Assembly (NCBI GenBank): GCA_050944035.1
Contig: JBMNQH010000008.1
Coordinates: 1 to 64,000 of the forward strand
DNA from: JBMNQH01 sp050944035
GTDB taxonomy: Bacteria; Bacillota; Clostridia; Oscillospirales; Oscillospiraceae
Direction: 5' to 3'
DNA length: 64,000 bases
Notes under the pieces: generated by a model
Databases searched by the model: none
What the model saw: the letters and a program-made list of their open reading frames with translations, nothing else
What the model was told of the DNA's origin: nothing
Program-made: the position numbers and the translations under genes
Shown: positions 31,431 through 39,756 of the stretch, in pieces
How the letters are laid out: every line of letters begins with the position of its first letter
Position numbering within the stretch: position 1 is the stretch's first letter

Positions 31431-33107
31431 ATGGCATATTTATCGGATATTGAAATCGCGCAGGCATGTGAGATGCAGCCGATCACGGAAATTGCAAAGA
31501 CTGCACAGGTTGATGAAAAATACATTGAGCAGTATGGAAAGTACAAAGCAAAGATTGATCTGTCTCTGCTGAAGGAGACCAAAAATCCGGACGGAAAACT
31601 GGTTCTGGTGACAGCGATTACGCCAACTCCAGCTGGTGAAGGAAAGACCACAACGACAATCGGTCTGGCGGACGGCCTCAGAAAGATTGGCAAGAACGTG
31701 ACAGTTGCGCTCCGCGAGCCCTCTCTGGGTCCCGTGTTTGGCATCAAGGGCGGTGCAGCCGGCGGCGGTTATGCACAGGTTGTCCCCATGGAGGACATCA
31801 ACCTGCATTTTACCGGTGACTTCCATGCCATTGGTGCAGCAAACAATCTACTGGCAGCCATGTTGGATAACCACATTCATCAGGGCAACAAGCTTGGCAT
31901 TGATGTCCGTAAAATCACTTGGAAGCGTTGTGTCGATATGAACGACCGTCAGCTCCGCTTCGTTACCGACGGTCTTGGCGGCCGCGTCAACGGTGTGCCG
32001 AGAGAAGATGGCTTTGATATCACGGTTGCTTCCGAGATCATGGCGGTTCTCTGCCTGTCCAGTTCCATTACGGATCTGAAAGAACGTCTTTCCCGTATCA
32101 TTGTCGGATACACCTTTGATGACCAGCCTGTAACCTGCGGCCAGCTGAACGCACAAGGCGCCATGACTGCACTGCTGAAGGATGCGCTCAAGCCCAATCT
32201 GGTGCAGACTCTGGAGGGTACGCCCGCCTTTGTACATGGCGGTCCCTTTGCCAATATTGCACACGGCTGTAATTCCGTTATTGCCACCAAGATGGCCATG
32301 AAGATGGGCGATTATGCCATTACCGAAGCCGGTTTTGGTGCAGATCTCGGCGCAGAAAAGTTCCTGGATATCAAGTGCCGCATGGCCGGTTTGACCCCAT
32401 CTGCGGTTGTCATGGTTGCGACCATTCGCGCGTTAAAGATGCACGGCGGCCTGCCCAAGACGGATCTTGCTACGGAGAATCTGGAAGCACTGGAGCGTGG
32501 TATTCCCAACCTGTTGCGCCATGTGGCTAATATCAAGAACGTTTATCAGTTGCCTTGTGTGGTTGCAGTCAACCGCTTCCCGACGGACACCGATGCAGAG
32601 GTCAACTTTATCATTGAGAAGTGCAAGGCACTTGGCGTCAATGTTGTTCTCTCCACGGTCTGGGCTGACGGCGGCAATGGCGGCATCGAGCTGGCGAAGG
32701 AAGTGGTTCGTCTCTGCGAAGAGGAGAAGGGGAACTTCACCTTTGCTTACGAACTGGACGGTACCATCGAAGAGAAGATTGAAGCGGTGGTGAAAAAGAT
32801 CTATGGCGGCAATGGCATTTCCATTTTGCCAAATGCAAAAAAGCAGATTGCCCAGCTTACGGCACTGGGCTTTGACAAGTGCCCGGTCTGTATGGCAAAG
32901 ACGCAGTACAGCTTCTCAGATGATCCCACGAAGCTGGGTGCACCGGAAGATTTTACGGTTACGATTAAGAATGTGAAAATCTCCGCAGGAGCTGGCTTTA
33001 TCGTTGTCCTCACCGGCGATATCATGACCATGCCGGGGCTGCCCAAGGCGCCTGCTGCAGAGCGTATTGATGTGGACGAGGACGGCAAGATTACAGGTCT
33101 GTTCTAA
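31431..33107 (+). CDS. fhs: Formate--tetrahydrofolate ligase
   Basis: Fhs makes 10-formyl-tetrahydrofolate from formate, THF and ATP, supplying purine synthesis and acetogenic one-carbon flow. The 558-residue protein has the P-loop TPTPAGEGKTTTTIGL (about 64-79) and GPVFGIKGGAAGGGYAQVVPMEDINLHFTGD, both diagnostic. Start ATG 31431 follows AAGGAG. It is monocistronic behind a ZTP riboswitch, which fits its role in replenishing the folate form needed by the purine pathway. No other Wood-Ljungdahl gene is in the window. Confidence 0.97.
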   Translation: MAYLSDIEIAQACEMQPITEIAKTAQVDEKYIEQYGKYKAKIDLSLLKETKNPDGKLVLVTAITPTPAGEGKTTTTIGLADGLRKIGKNVTVALREPSLGPVFGIKGGAAGGGYAQVVPMEDINLHFTGDFHAIGAANNLLAAMLDNHIHQGNKLGIDVRKITWKRCVDMNDRQLRFVTDGLGGRVNGVPREDGFDITVASEIMAVLCLSSSITDLKERLSRIIVGYTFDDQPVTCGQLNAQGAMTALLKDALKPNLVQTLEGTPAFVHGGPFANIAHGCNSVIATKMAMKMGDYAITEAGFGADLGAEKFLDIKCRMAGLTPSAVVMVATIRALKMHGGLPKTDLATENLEALERGIPNLLRHVANIKNVYQLPCVVAVNRFPTDTDAEVNFIIEKCKALGVNVVLSTVWADGGNGGIELAKEVVRLCEEEKGNFTFAYELDGTIEEKIEAVVKKIYGGNGISILPNAKKQIAQLTALGFDKCPVCMAKTQYSFSDDPTKLGAPEDFTVTIKNVKISAGAGFIVVLTGDIMTMPGLPKAPAAERIDVDEDGKITGLF

Positions 33108-33254
33108 AATATTCGTTTTTTATGTTCAATTTTTAAAAGGAGTAACACTTTTTGAGCAACATTTTTGTACTGGAGATTGTATCAAGCTGGGAGGTTTGAT
33201 ACATGCAGGCCTCCCAAAAGAGTTTTGACCATTGCTTTTAGGAGGACAATCTCA

Positions 33255-33662
33255 GTGAATAGAGAAAATAAAAAAGATTACTATAAGACACATGCGTGCA
33301 ACGATACCTTCAACTGTAGAGTATGTGGACGTCTTGTTGTGACGGCAGGCGCGTGCAGTGCGCATCGGAATCATTGCCCCAATTGTCTGAGCAGTCTCCA
33401 CATTGATGTTGAACCCGGTGACCGGCAGTCCGATTGCGGCGGGATTATGGAGCCAATCGCTGTGTGGGTACGAAAGAGTGGAGAATGGGCGATCATACAT
33501 CGTTGTCGCTGTTGTGGGGCATTGTCATCCAATCGAATCGCCGCAGATGACAATCCAGTGAAACTGCTGTCGGTGGCAATGAAGCCGATTGCATTACCGC
33601 CGTTTCCATTGGAGTATATCCAGGAATTGAATGTGCTGATGGATGGCAGCAGAATAGAATAA
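33255..33662 (+). CDS. RNHCP-domain zinc-binding protein
   Basis: A 135-residue cytosolic protein with several Cys pairs: CRVCG, HRNHCPNCLSS and HRCRCCGALSSNRI. The last contains the signature for which the RNHCP family is named (RNHCP-type metal-binding motif at HRNHCPNC). The role of the family is unknown; the Cys/His pattern suggests zinc ribbons and possible RNA binding. The start is GTG 33255 with AGGAGG at 9-base spacing; the upstream part of the frame lacks family similarity. It has its own transcript end in the hairpin at 33680. Confidence 0.75.
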   Translation: MNRENKKDYYKTHACNDTFNCRVCGRLVVTAGACSAHRNHCPNCLSSLHIDVEPGDRQSDCGGIMEPIAVWVRKSGEWAIIHRCRCCGALSSNRIAADDNPVKLLSVAMKPIALPPFPLEYIQELNVLMDGSRIE

Positions 33663-33679
33663 AACAATATCATTAAAAA

Positions 33680-33720
33680 CAGAGCCATTGTATTGTGAAA
33701 ATTACAATACAATGGCTCTG
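33680..33720. terminator. Bidirectional terminator between convergent genes
   Basis: CAGAGCCATTGTATTGT (33680-33696) is perfectly complementary to ACAATACAATGGCTCTG (33704-33720). A-run on the left and T-rich flank on the right let it serve both strands; the T-run is better for the minus-strand gene. Confidence 0.8.
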
Positions 33721-33759
33721 TTCGATTTGGTTATCGTTCAGAAAAATAACGCTAAGATT

Positions 33760-34299
33760 CTAATCATGAAATAATTTTTTTCGATAACGGCAGAGATAGA
33801 GGTACATCCAGCGCTGCAATGCAAGATCACAGATGAAAAATGTTGCATTGCCAAGAAGATAGAGTCCAATCAGTAAAATACGGGAGGTATCTGCAAATTC
33901 CTGTGCCAGCGCATCCATACGCAGTACGAAGAGAAGCAGGGCGTACATTGCAGTGATGGCCACATTGAAAACCAGAAATTTTACGATCACGCGGAAAAGT
34001 TTTGAGGAAATACGGTCCAGCTTTTGTTTCAATATTGGATAATAACCCAGAAATGCGAAAAAACAGGCGATTTCTTTATCCGGAGAGAGCAAGAGTCCAA
34101 GCAGTGCAACAGCAATGTAAAAGACCACTGCGGTGCCGCATCCAAACTCGGCGATGACGGGAAGAAGCAAAAACATAGCGAGAACGGGGCAGGAAAAAGT
34201 AGCAAAAGGTACAATTCCGCCCAAGGCAAGAACGACGACCGCAAGGGCGCCGAGAACCCCACAAAAGGCGATGCGTTTACTGGTTTGAGAAGCATTCAT
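33760..34299 (-). CDS. Hypothetical polytopic membrane protein (possibly ECF S-component-like)
   Basis: A 179-residue protein with five or six predicted transmembrane helices starting with KRIAFCGVLGALAVVVLALGGIVPFATFSCPVLAMFLLLPV. Size, helix number and the N-terminal pattern resemble S-components of energy-coupling factor transporters or related sporulation membrane proteins, but no family-specific motif is convincing. Start ATG 34299 has GGAGG at the right distance. It is divergent from the sigK 5' part with a gap of 133 bases, so the two could share regulation. Function unknown. Confidence 0.65.
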   Translation of the reverse strand: MNASQTSKRIAFCGVLGALAVVVLALGGIVPFATFSCPVLAMFLLLPVIAEFGCGTAVVFYIAVALLGLLLSPDKEIACFFAFLGYYPILKQKLDRISSKLFRVIVKFLVFNVAITAMYALLLFVLRMDALAQEFADTSRILLIGLYLLGNATFFICDLALQRWMYLYLCRYRKKLFHD

Positions 34300-34432
34300 G
34301 AGACATTCCTCCGTTAGGAAATATTGTTTGCATTATACCGCAAGTTTGAAAAAAATGATACAGGTGATTTGACGAATCAAGACAAGCCGCGACGAATAAA
34401 CTGGTAACAGCATCCAAAAGGAGGGATTTTGT

Positions 34433-34837
34433 TTGTTATCCGAAGCCTTTATGCTGTTGGCTGGCAGTGCATTGCTGATGTTGCGGCTGGGCAATAACAG
34501 CGGATCATTTCCAAGACCGCTTACTGTAGAGGAAGAGCAGGACTGTGTTATGCGTTGGCTGGAAGGGGATCTTGAGGCGCGTAATACATTGATTGAACAT
34601 AATCTGCGTCTGGTTGCCCATATCATTAAGAAATATTATACGCAGACAATGGAGCAAGATGATTTGATTTCCATTGGTACAATTGGATTGATAAAAGGGG
34701 TTTCCACTTACCGTCCCGAAAAGGGTGTCCGGCTTGCAACCTATGCAAGCCGATGCATAGAAAATGCTATCCTATCATCAATGCGTTTTAGAAGGGACAG
34801 ATGCTGTCCTTTTTACAACATTTCCCCCGTGCCTTGA
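34433..34837 (+). CDS. sigK: RNA polymerase sigma-K, 5' part (spoIVCB), interrupted by a skin element
   Basis: Encodes the N-terminal half of pro-sigma-K, the late mother-cell sigma factor. A hydrophobic pro-sequence (EAFMLLAGSALLMLRLG, about 4-20) is followed by region 2 (NTLIEHNLRLVAHIIKKYYTQ, DDLISIGTIGLIKGVSTY, GVRLATYASRCIEN). Real sigma-K homology stops at Asn111 (34763-34765), exactly at the AAATG core; the remaining 23 codons (AILSSMRF...) belong to the element. The start is TTG 34433, seven bases after AAGGAGGG. Joined to codon 47062 it yields a 233-residue sigma-K; B. subtilis pro-sigma-K has 241. Confidence 0.93.
   Translation: MLSEAFMLLAGSALLMLRLGNNSGSFPRPLTVEEEQDCVMRWLEGDLEARNTLIEHNLRLVAHIIKKYYTQTMEQDDLISIGTIGLIKGVSTYRPEKGVRLATYASRCIENAILSSMRFRRDRCCPFYNISPVP
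34762..34791 (+). repeat. attL of the sigK skin element
   Basis: The core AAATG (34762-34766) is directly repeated at 47058-47062. From G34766 a 26-base arm (34766-34791, beginning GCTATCCTATCATC) is the reverse complement of 47032-47057 with a single mismatch. The outer side is sigK coding sequence. Confidence 0.85.
34795..34814 (+). terminator. Terminator just inside attL, ending the truncated sigK transcript
   Basis: GGACAG (34795-34800) pairs with CTGTCC (34804-34809) around ATG, extended by wobble and A-T pairs, followed by TTTTT. It lies four bases beyond the inverted arm, inside the element, and overlaps the last codons of the truncated frame. Excision removes it. Confidence 0.7.
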
Positions 34838-34885
34838 AAAGAAGTGCGTGTGCGGACCGTCAGTCGGATTGCGCACACGCTTCTT
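34836..34885 (-). terminator. Terminator of the small minus-strand gene
   Basis: On the minus strand AAGAAG-CGTGTGCG (34885-34872) pairs with CGCACACG-CA-CTTCTT (34854-34839) around a 17-base loop, followed by TTTTC. The stop codon of the 34860-35192 frame lies inside the loop. Confidence 0.65.
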
Positions 34886-35192
34886 GTTGGGATATGGTTT
34901 TCATGATGGTGTCCAGTAATTTCAGTTTTTGTTGGATAGGACAATTCAGATTCTGGATTCGGTGGGTTACAAGGTCGGCGTGGACAGTTGCAATACGCTG
35001 TTCCAGATCTTCTATTCCTTCTTTTGTTTTTGGTTCATACATGATGATTTGTATCGGTACACTTGTTCTGATATTATCCACCTCCCCAATCTGTTCTAAT
35101 ATATCGGAGAGGTCTCGTCTTATATCACAGAAGTTCAGTACCGTTCTTAACCTGTCAATCGATATAACAGAAAGAGGGGGAGTCGCGTGCAA
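34860..35192 (-). CDS. Small protein divergent from the recombinase; candidate recombination directionality factor
   Basis: A frame of up to 110 codons with protein-like sequence, such as ILEQIGEVDNIRTSVPIQIIMYE and IEDLEQRIATVHADLVTHRIQNL, predicted largely helical. It ends in an intrinsic terminator on its own strand, which supports a real gene. The start is unclear: TTG 35192 overlaps the recombinase start and has no good ribosome binding site, and no internal ATG before residue 50 fits. In C. difficile a small skin-encoded protein acts as directionality factor for the sigK recombinase; position suggests a similar role here, but there is no sequence evidence of homology. Confidence 0.45.
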   Translation of the reverse strand: MHATPPLSVISIDRLRTVLNFCDIRRDLSDILEQIGEVDNIRTSVPIQIIMYEPKTKEGIEDLEQRIATVHADLVTHRIQNLNCPIQQKLKLLDTIMKTISQQEACAQSD

Positions 35193-36881
35193 AGAAATGA
35201 AGATCGGGTTGTTGTTTATTCACGCAAATCCAAATTTACCGGCAAAGGCGAAAGCATCGGTAATCAGATAGAACTTTGTAAAGAATACATCTATGCCAAT
35301 TATGGCGAGCGATATCTGGATAACCTCATCGTTTATGAGGATGAAGGCTTTTCTGGCGGCAATCTGGATCGACCAGACTTTAAAAAAATGATGGAGGCAG
35401 CGTACAGTCGAAAATTTAAAGCCATTGTAGTCTATCGGCTGGATCGCATCAGCCGCAACATCGGTGATTTTTCCAAGCTGATCGAAGAGCTCAACCGCCT
35501 AGACATTGCATTTGTTTCCATTCGGGAACAGTTTGACACCGGTACGCCTATGGGGCGGGCGATGATGTATATTACCTCTGTATTCTCGCAGTTGGAGCGG
35601 GAAACAATCTCGGAACGCATCCGTGATAATATGCACGAACTGGCAAAAACCGGACGCTGGTTGGGCGGAACTACGCCCACCGGGTATACCTCGGAACAGG
35701 TCAAGAGCATTACTGTGGATGGAAAATCCAAAAAATGTTGCAAATTAAAGCTTATCCCGGAAGAAGCGGAACTTGTCCGAATGATTTATGACCTGTACAT
35801 TGAAACCGATTCCCTTACCATGACCGAAGCAGCATTATTGCGCCGTCAGATCAGAACCAGAGCGGGGCATAATTTTACGCGGTTTTCCATTAAGGCAATT
35901 TTGCAAAATCCGGTTTATTTGATCGCAGATCAGGATGCCTATGATTATTTTGTAGAGAAGCAGGCAGACCTGTTCTCGTCCTATTCCGAATTTGACGGTG
36001 TGCATGGTATTTTGGCTTATCACCGTACAGAGCAGGAAAAGGGGAAAGCGACAATTTATCTGCCCGTCAATGCATGGATTGTCTCGGTGGGACAACATCA
36101 GGGAATCATTCCTGCAAGGACTTGGATCAAGGTGCAGGAATCTCTGGAACGAAATAAGTCAAAATCCTTTCGGAAACCCCGTAGGAATGAAGCACTGTTG
36201 ACAGGATTGCTTTATTGTCAATGTGGTAGCCGAATGTATCCAAAAATTTCCAATCGGGAGACCACAAGCGGTGTGCGTGTTTACAGCTATGTTTGTAAAA
36301 TGAAAGAACGCAGCAAAAAGGGATTATGCGACTGTCAAAATATCAACGGCAATGCACTGGATATAGCGATAATGAAACAAATCAAACTGCTTTCAGGGAA
36401 TCGGCGCAGTCTGCTCTCTCAATTGGAACAGAGCAAAAAGTTTTTCACAGGACATCGTGAACAGTATGAGTCCGAACTGGCGAGGTTATATGTAGATCAG
36501 ACTGAGAATAAGAAGAAAATTTCAGCGCTGGTGGATTCTGTGGTTGACCTGGGTGACGGTGTTATAAGGAGCCATGTGATCAGCCGTATTGAAGAATTGC
36601 ACAATAGTCAAGAAAAGCTGGATGCGAGGATTGCGGAGCTGGAAGAATTGGCTGTCTGGCATACGCTCAACGATGAGGAGTTCGATTTGCTGTGTCAACA
36701 GCTTTCTGCGTTTCGATCCAGTATTGATAAAATAACGCTTGAACAGAGGCGCGCTGCCATTCGTGCTGTTGTGCGCAAAGTGATTTGGGATGGTCAGTTT
36801 GCACATGTGGTGCTGTTTGGTGCTTCAGGGGATAAGATTGCATGTTTGAATGGAAACGACAAGAAAAGAATGGAGATTTGA
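35187..36881 (+). CDS. spoIVCA: Large serine recombinase (SpoIVCA-type, skin excision)
   Basis: A 564-residue site-specific recombinase. The N-terminal resolvase domain holds the nucleophile Ser12 (VVYSRKS) and the motifs DEGFSGGNLDRPDF, YRLDRISRN and ERETISERIRDNM. A recombinase domain follows, then a zinc-ribbon-type segment (LLYCQCGSRMYPKI to CKMKERSKKGLCDC, about 345-393) and a C-terminal coiled coil (about 415-500). It sits about 400 bases inside attL, as SpoIVCA-type recombinases do. The start is GTG 35187 after GAGGGGGAG. It should excise the 12.3 kb element in the mother cell to rebuild sigK. Confidence 0.93.
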   Translation: MQRNEDRVVVYSRKSKFTGKGESIGNQIELCKEYIYANYGERYLDNLIVYEDEGFSGGNLDRPDFKKMMEAAYSRKFKAIVVYRLDRISRNIGDFSKLIEELNRLDIAFVSIREQFDTGTPMGRAMMYITSVFSQLERETISERIRDNMHELAKTGRWLGGTTPTGYTSEQVKSITVDGKSKKCCKLKLIPEEAELVRMIYDLYIETDSLTMTEAALLRRQIRTRAGHNFTRFSIKAILQNPVYLIADQDAYDYFVEKQADLFSSYSEFDGVHGILAYHRTEQEKGKATIYLPVNAWIVSVGQHQGIIPARTWIKVQESLERNKSKSFRKPRRNEALLTGLLYCQCGSRMYPKISNRETTSGVRVYSYVCKMKERSKKGLCDCQNINGNALDIAIMKQIKLLSGNRRSLLSQLEQSKKFFTGHREQYESELARLYVDQTENKKKISALVDSVVDLGDGVIRSHVISRIEELHNSQEKLDARIAELEELAVWHTLNDEEFDLLCQQLSAFRSSIDKITLEQRRAAIRAVVRKVIWDGQFAHVVLFGASGDKIACLNGNDKKRMEI

Positions 36882-36933
36882 GCCGCTTTCAAGAATGGAA
36901 TTCCCTTTTAACAAAAATTATGTGACAAAGATA

Positions 36934-36962
36934 TTGACACCATATACAGGATCCTTTATAAT
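36934..36962 (+). promoter_or_regulatory. Consensus sigma-A promoter of the CNNM transporter gene
   Basis: TTGACA (36934-36939), 17-base spacer, TATAAT (36957-36962): both hexamers match consensus exactly. Predicted start is near 36969, leaving an unusually long leader of about 310 bases. Confidence 0.8.
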
Positions 36963-36965
36963 CTG

Positions 36966-37110
36966 TCATACCTTGCATTCCAAAATAAGGAAGGAATAAG
37001 ATTTAGCAATGGACAATGTCGATGACAGCTGTGCCGATCGAAACAGAAATCCGTTTTTATCAAAAGCACATTGGGAAGGTATGATCTATGCCCGTGAAAG
37101 GGAGGATAGA
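36966..37110 (+). ncRNA. Uncharacterised structured 5' leader
   Basis: TCATACCTT (36966-36974) is exactly complementary to AAGGTATGA (37076-37084), closing a domain of about 120 bases. It is followed at once by a second hairpin, TCTAT...CCC / GGG...ATAGA (37085-37110). The leader precedes a CNNM/CorC-type transporter, so a metal-responsive element is possible. I do not see the conserved motifs of the M-box or yybP-ykoY riboswitches. Confidence 0.4.
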
Positions 37111-37278
37111 CCATGCCTTTTTTCACTGCTTAAAGTGAGAGAAACGGCGAGGAGAATGAAATGATTCTTTACAGGAGCAAGAAAAGTGTTCACGTTCTGA
37201 AAATGGAAGAGTGTACATGGGAATGCTGTTTGTATATTGGATTTTGTAGTCAATAGGAAAAAGAAAGAAGGATAATCT

Positions 37279-38613
37279 TTGAAAGACTCCATTGGTTTCA
37301 TGGTATTGTTACAGTTTGTTTTGATTGCACTGAATGCAATCTTTGCCTGTGCAGAGATTGCAGTGATCTCGTTCAATGACAGCAAACTGATAAAAATGGC
37401 GGAAGAGGGAGACAAGCGGGCGATGCGGCTGGCACGATTAACCAGTCAGCCGGCACGGTTCCTGGCGACCATTCAGGTGGCAATTACGCTGTCTGGTTTT
37501 CTGGGGAGTGCTTTTGCAGCAGAAAACTTCTCGGATCGCTTGGTGGATTGGATGATTGGTCTGGGAGTTACGATCTCTGCTGAGACGTTGAATACCATGG
37601 CAGTAATTGTCATTACGATTGTGTTATCGTATTTTACTCTGGTTCTCGGTGAATTGGTGCCAAAACGCGTTGCTATGCGGAAAGCAGAGTCCTTGGCGTT
37701 GGGTATGTCGGGACTCATTAGCATAATTGCGCGGTTGTTTGCTCCGATTGTCTGGTTCCTGACCGTTTCTACAAATGCCATTCTGCGGTTATTGGGCATT
37801 GATCCCAATGCGGAGGATGAGGAGGTCAGCGAGGAAGAGATCCGAATGATGGTAGACGTGGGAAGTGAAAAGGGCACCATTGACCACGAAGAGAAAGAAT
37901 TTATTCAGAACGTATTTGAATTTGATGATCTGACCGCTGGAGAGATTGCAACGCATAGAGTGGAAGTTTCTCTGCTCTGGCTGGATGAAACGATGGAGGA
38001 CTGGGCGCGTACAATTCATGAGAGCCGTCATACGTTATATCCGATATGTGGTGAGACAGTTGACGACGTTGTGAGCATTTTAAATGCCAAAGACTATTTT
38101 CGTCTCGAAGATAAAAGTCGGGAATCGGTGATGAAGTATGCGGTAAAACCCGCATATTTTGTACCGGAGAGTGTAAAAGCGGATGTACTGTTTCGCAATA
38201 TGAAACACAGCCGTAATAATTTTGCCGTGGTATTGGATGAGTACGGCGGTATGAGCGGGATTATTACACTGTACGATTTGGTGGAACAGCTTGTGGGCGA
38301 TCTGGTGGACGGTGAGCCGGAAGAGCCCTCCAAACCCGTGGAAAAGATTGATAAACACACTTGGAAGATCCAGGGCAGCGCTGGATTAAAAGAAGTATCA
38401 AAAGCACTTGATATTACACTTCCCGGTGAAGATTATGACACGTTCAACGGTCTGATTTTTGATGCGTTGGGCACAATTCCACAGGACGGTGTACAGGTGG
38501 AATTAGAGACCTGCGGGTTGTCTATCCGCGTAACAGAAATTCAGGAGCATCAGGTAAAAACGGCAATTGTCTGTTTGACAAGTCCGGGGGAGCAGGAACA
38601 GCCTAAAGCATAA
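37279..38613 (+). CDS. CNNM/CorC-family transporter (DUF21-CBS-CorC_HlyC)
   Basis: A 444-residue membrane protein with an N-terminal DUF21/CNNM domain of three to four transmembrane helices (about 1-180). Paired CBS domains follow (about 205-330, containing RHTLYPICGETVDDVVSIL and NNFAVVLDEYGGMSGIITLYDLVEQLVGD), then a C-terminal CorC_HlyC domain (about 350-430). These proteins export or regulate divalent cations such as Mg2+; older hemolysin labels are misleading. The start is TTG 37279 after AGAAGGA. It is an element cargo gene with its own consensus promoter and terminator. Confidence 0.88.
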   Translation: MKDSIGFMVLLQFVLIALNAIFACAEIAVISFNDSKLIKMAEEGDKRAMRLARLTSQPARFLATIQVAITLSGFLGSAFAAENFSDRLVDWMIGLGVTISAETLNTMAVIVITIVLSYFTLVLGELVPKRVAMRKAESLALGMSGLISIIARLFAPIVWFLTVSTNAILRLLGIDPNAEDEEVSEEEIRMMVDVGSEKGTIDHEEKEFIQNVFEFDDLTAGEIATHRVEVSLLWLDETMEDWARTIHESRHTLYPICGETVDDVVSILNAKDYFRLEDKSRESVMKYAVKPAYFVPESVKADVLFRNMKHSRNNFAVVLDEYGGMSGIITLYDLVEQLVGDLVDGEPEEPSKPVEKIDKHTWKIQGSAGLKEVSKALDITLPGEDYDTFNGLIFDALGTIPQDGVQVELETCGLSIRVTEIQEHQVKTAIVCLTSPGEQEQPKA

Positions 38614-38624
38614 TCGTTACTTGG

Positions 38625-38663
38625 AAAAAAGATGGACAGAACTTGACGTTCTGTCCATCTTTG
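38625..38663. terminator. Bidirectional terminator between CNNM and TAXI genes
   Basis: AGATGGACAGAAC (38630-38642) pairs perfectly with GTTCTGTCCATCT (38648-38660) around TTGAC. A run of six A on the left gives a T-run for the minus-strand gene. Confidence 0.85.
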
Positions 38664-38706
38664 CTTGATACGATATGATTTTGTGAAAAAGAAATGGGAA
38701 CGTATG

Positions 38707-39687
38707 TTATGACAAGATCCCAACTTCCGTGAAATAGGCCTTTGCACCGGAATGGAAAGGAATGCTGACACCGGAAACGGCATAGGAAGGATCCAGTTCC
38801 GCTCCTTTTTCATGGGAAGTAGAGAGCTCCTCCTGGCATTCAAACAGACCTCTCACGATGGAGTTGACAACCTCATCAGACAGATCGTTGGAGGCGATCA
38901 GCGTTGCCTGTATAGCAACAGTGGCAATGTCCTCATCAATACCCTGATAAGTGTCGGCGAGAATGGTATGCTGAGTATAGAAGGGGTAAGCTTCTATCAG
39001 TTTCTTTGCATGTTCGTTGTCAATGGCCAGAATATGCATTTCATTGGTGGCGATCAGTTGGGAAATGGCGGTTGCTGGAGCATCTGTAATACAGAAGAAA
39101 GCATCGATTTTTCCGCTCTTTAAAGCGTCGATTGAGTCGCTGAAGCTGAGATTTAAAACAGCAATATCATCAAATGTAATGCCATATGTTTCGAGAATCT
39201 GGCGGGCATTGGATTCAACACTGGAGAGAGAATCTCCGACGGAAACACGCTTCCCCTTTAGATCTCCAACAGAAGTAATCTTTTCCGTGCTAACGATTTG
39301 GCAGATCTCGGGGTACAAAGCGGCAATGGCAGAGAAGCTGGTAATTGCACCATCCTCCTGAAACAGACCGGTACCGTTGTAAGCGTAGTATGCAATATCA
39401 TTACCGACGATGGCCAGATTGGCTTTGTCATCATCAATCAAAAAAATATTTGCTTTGAAAGCGCCGCTGGATTGAATCGTGATATCGAGATTGTCGAAAT
39501 TATCATTTAGAGTTTGAGCAATCGCTCCACCGTAAGTATAGTAGGTACCGGAAGTACCGCCAGTGGCGAAATTAAGGGGCGCTGTTTCAAAATTGCCGTT
39601 ACTATTGGGAGTCGGGGTTTCACAGGCACAGAACAGCAATGCACAGATAAGAAGAACGGAAACTACAACGATGCATGTTTTCTTCAT
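38707..39687 (-). CDS. TAXI-family TRAP transporter solute-binding lipoprotein
   Basis: A 326-residue lipoprotein. The signal peptide ends in a lipobox (ALLFCAC, cleavage before Cys about residue 20 or 22). The mature part starts with the TAXI signature LNFATGGTSGTYYTYGG and contains KGKRVSVGDSLSSVE. TAXI proteins normally deliver ligands such as glutamate, 2-oxoglutarate or other organic acids to a fused TRAP permease. No TRAP permease gene is adjacent, so this copy is an orphan binding protein or works with a permease elsewhere. Start ATG 39687 follows a ribosome binding site GGAGG on the minus strand. Confidence 0.9.
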   Translation of the reverse strand: MKKTCIVVVSVLLICALLFCACETPTPNSNGNFETAPLNFATGGTSGTYYTYGGAIAQTLNDNFDNLDITIQSSGAFKANIFLIDDDKANLAIVGNDIAYYAYNGTGLFQEDGAITSFSAIAALYPEICQIVSTEKITSVGDLKGKRVSVGDSLSSVESNARQILETYGITFDDIAVLNLSFSDSIDALKSGKIDAFFCITDAPATAISQLIATNEMHILAIDNEHAKKLIEAYPFYTQHTILADTYQGIDEDIATVAIQATLIASNDLSDEVVNSIVRGLFECQEELSTSHEKGAELDPSYAVSGVSIPFHSGAKAYFTEVGILS

Positions 39688-39756
39688 ATGTTTACCTCCG
39701 TAGAAAGTTCAGTAGCTCCAGAGTCCATCAAGGGCTTTAAAACCACATTAACTGTA

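Larger units (their letters stand above)
36882..37278 (+). other. Non-coding region between the recombinase and the CNNM gene
   Basis: About 400 bases without an established gene. It contains a perfect-consensus sigma-A promoter (36934-36962) and a structured leader (36966-37110). A six-codon reading frame (ATG 37112, MPFFTA) follows, preceded by a strong AAAGGGAGG. The last 150 bases before the TTG start at 37279 show no clear feature. Confidence 0.6.

Noticed and set aside
34801..35271. 156-codon plus-strand frame across the start of the recombinase
   Set aside because: Its sequence is Cys/Trp/Ser-rich and not protein-like; the minus strand (34860-35192) has the better coding character and a matching terminator.
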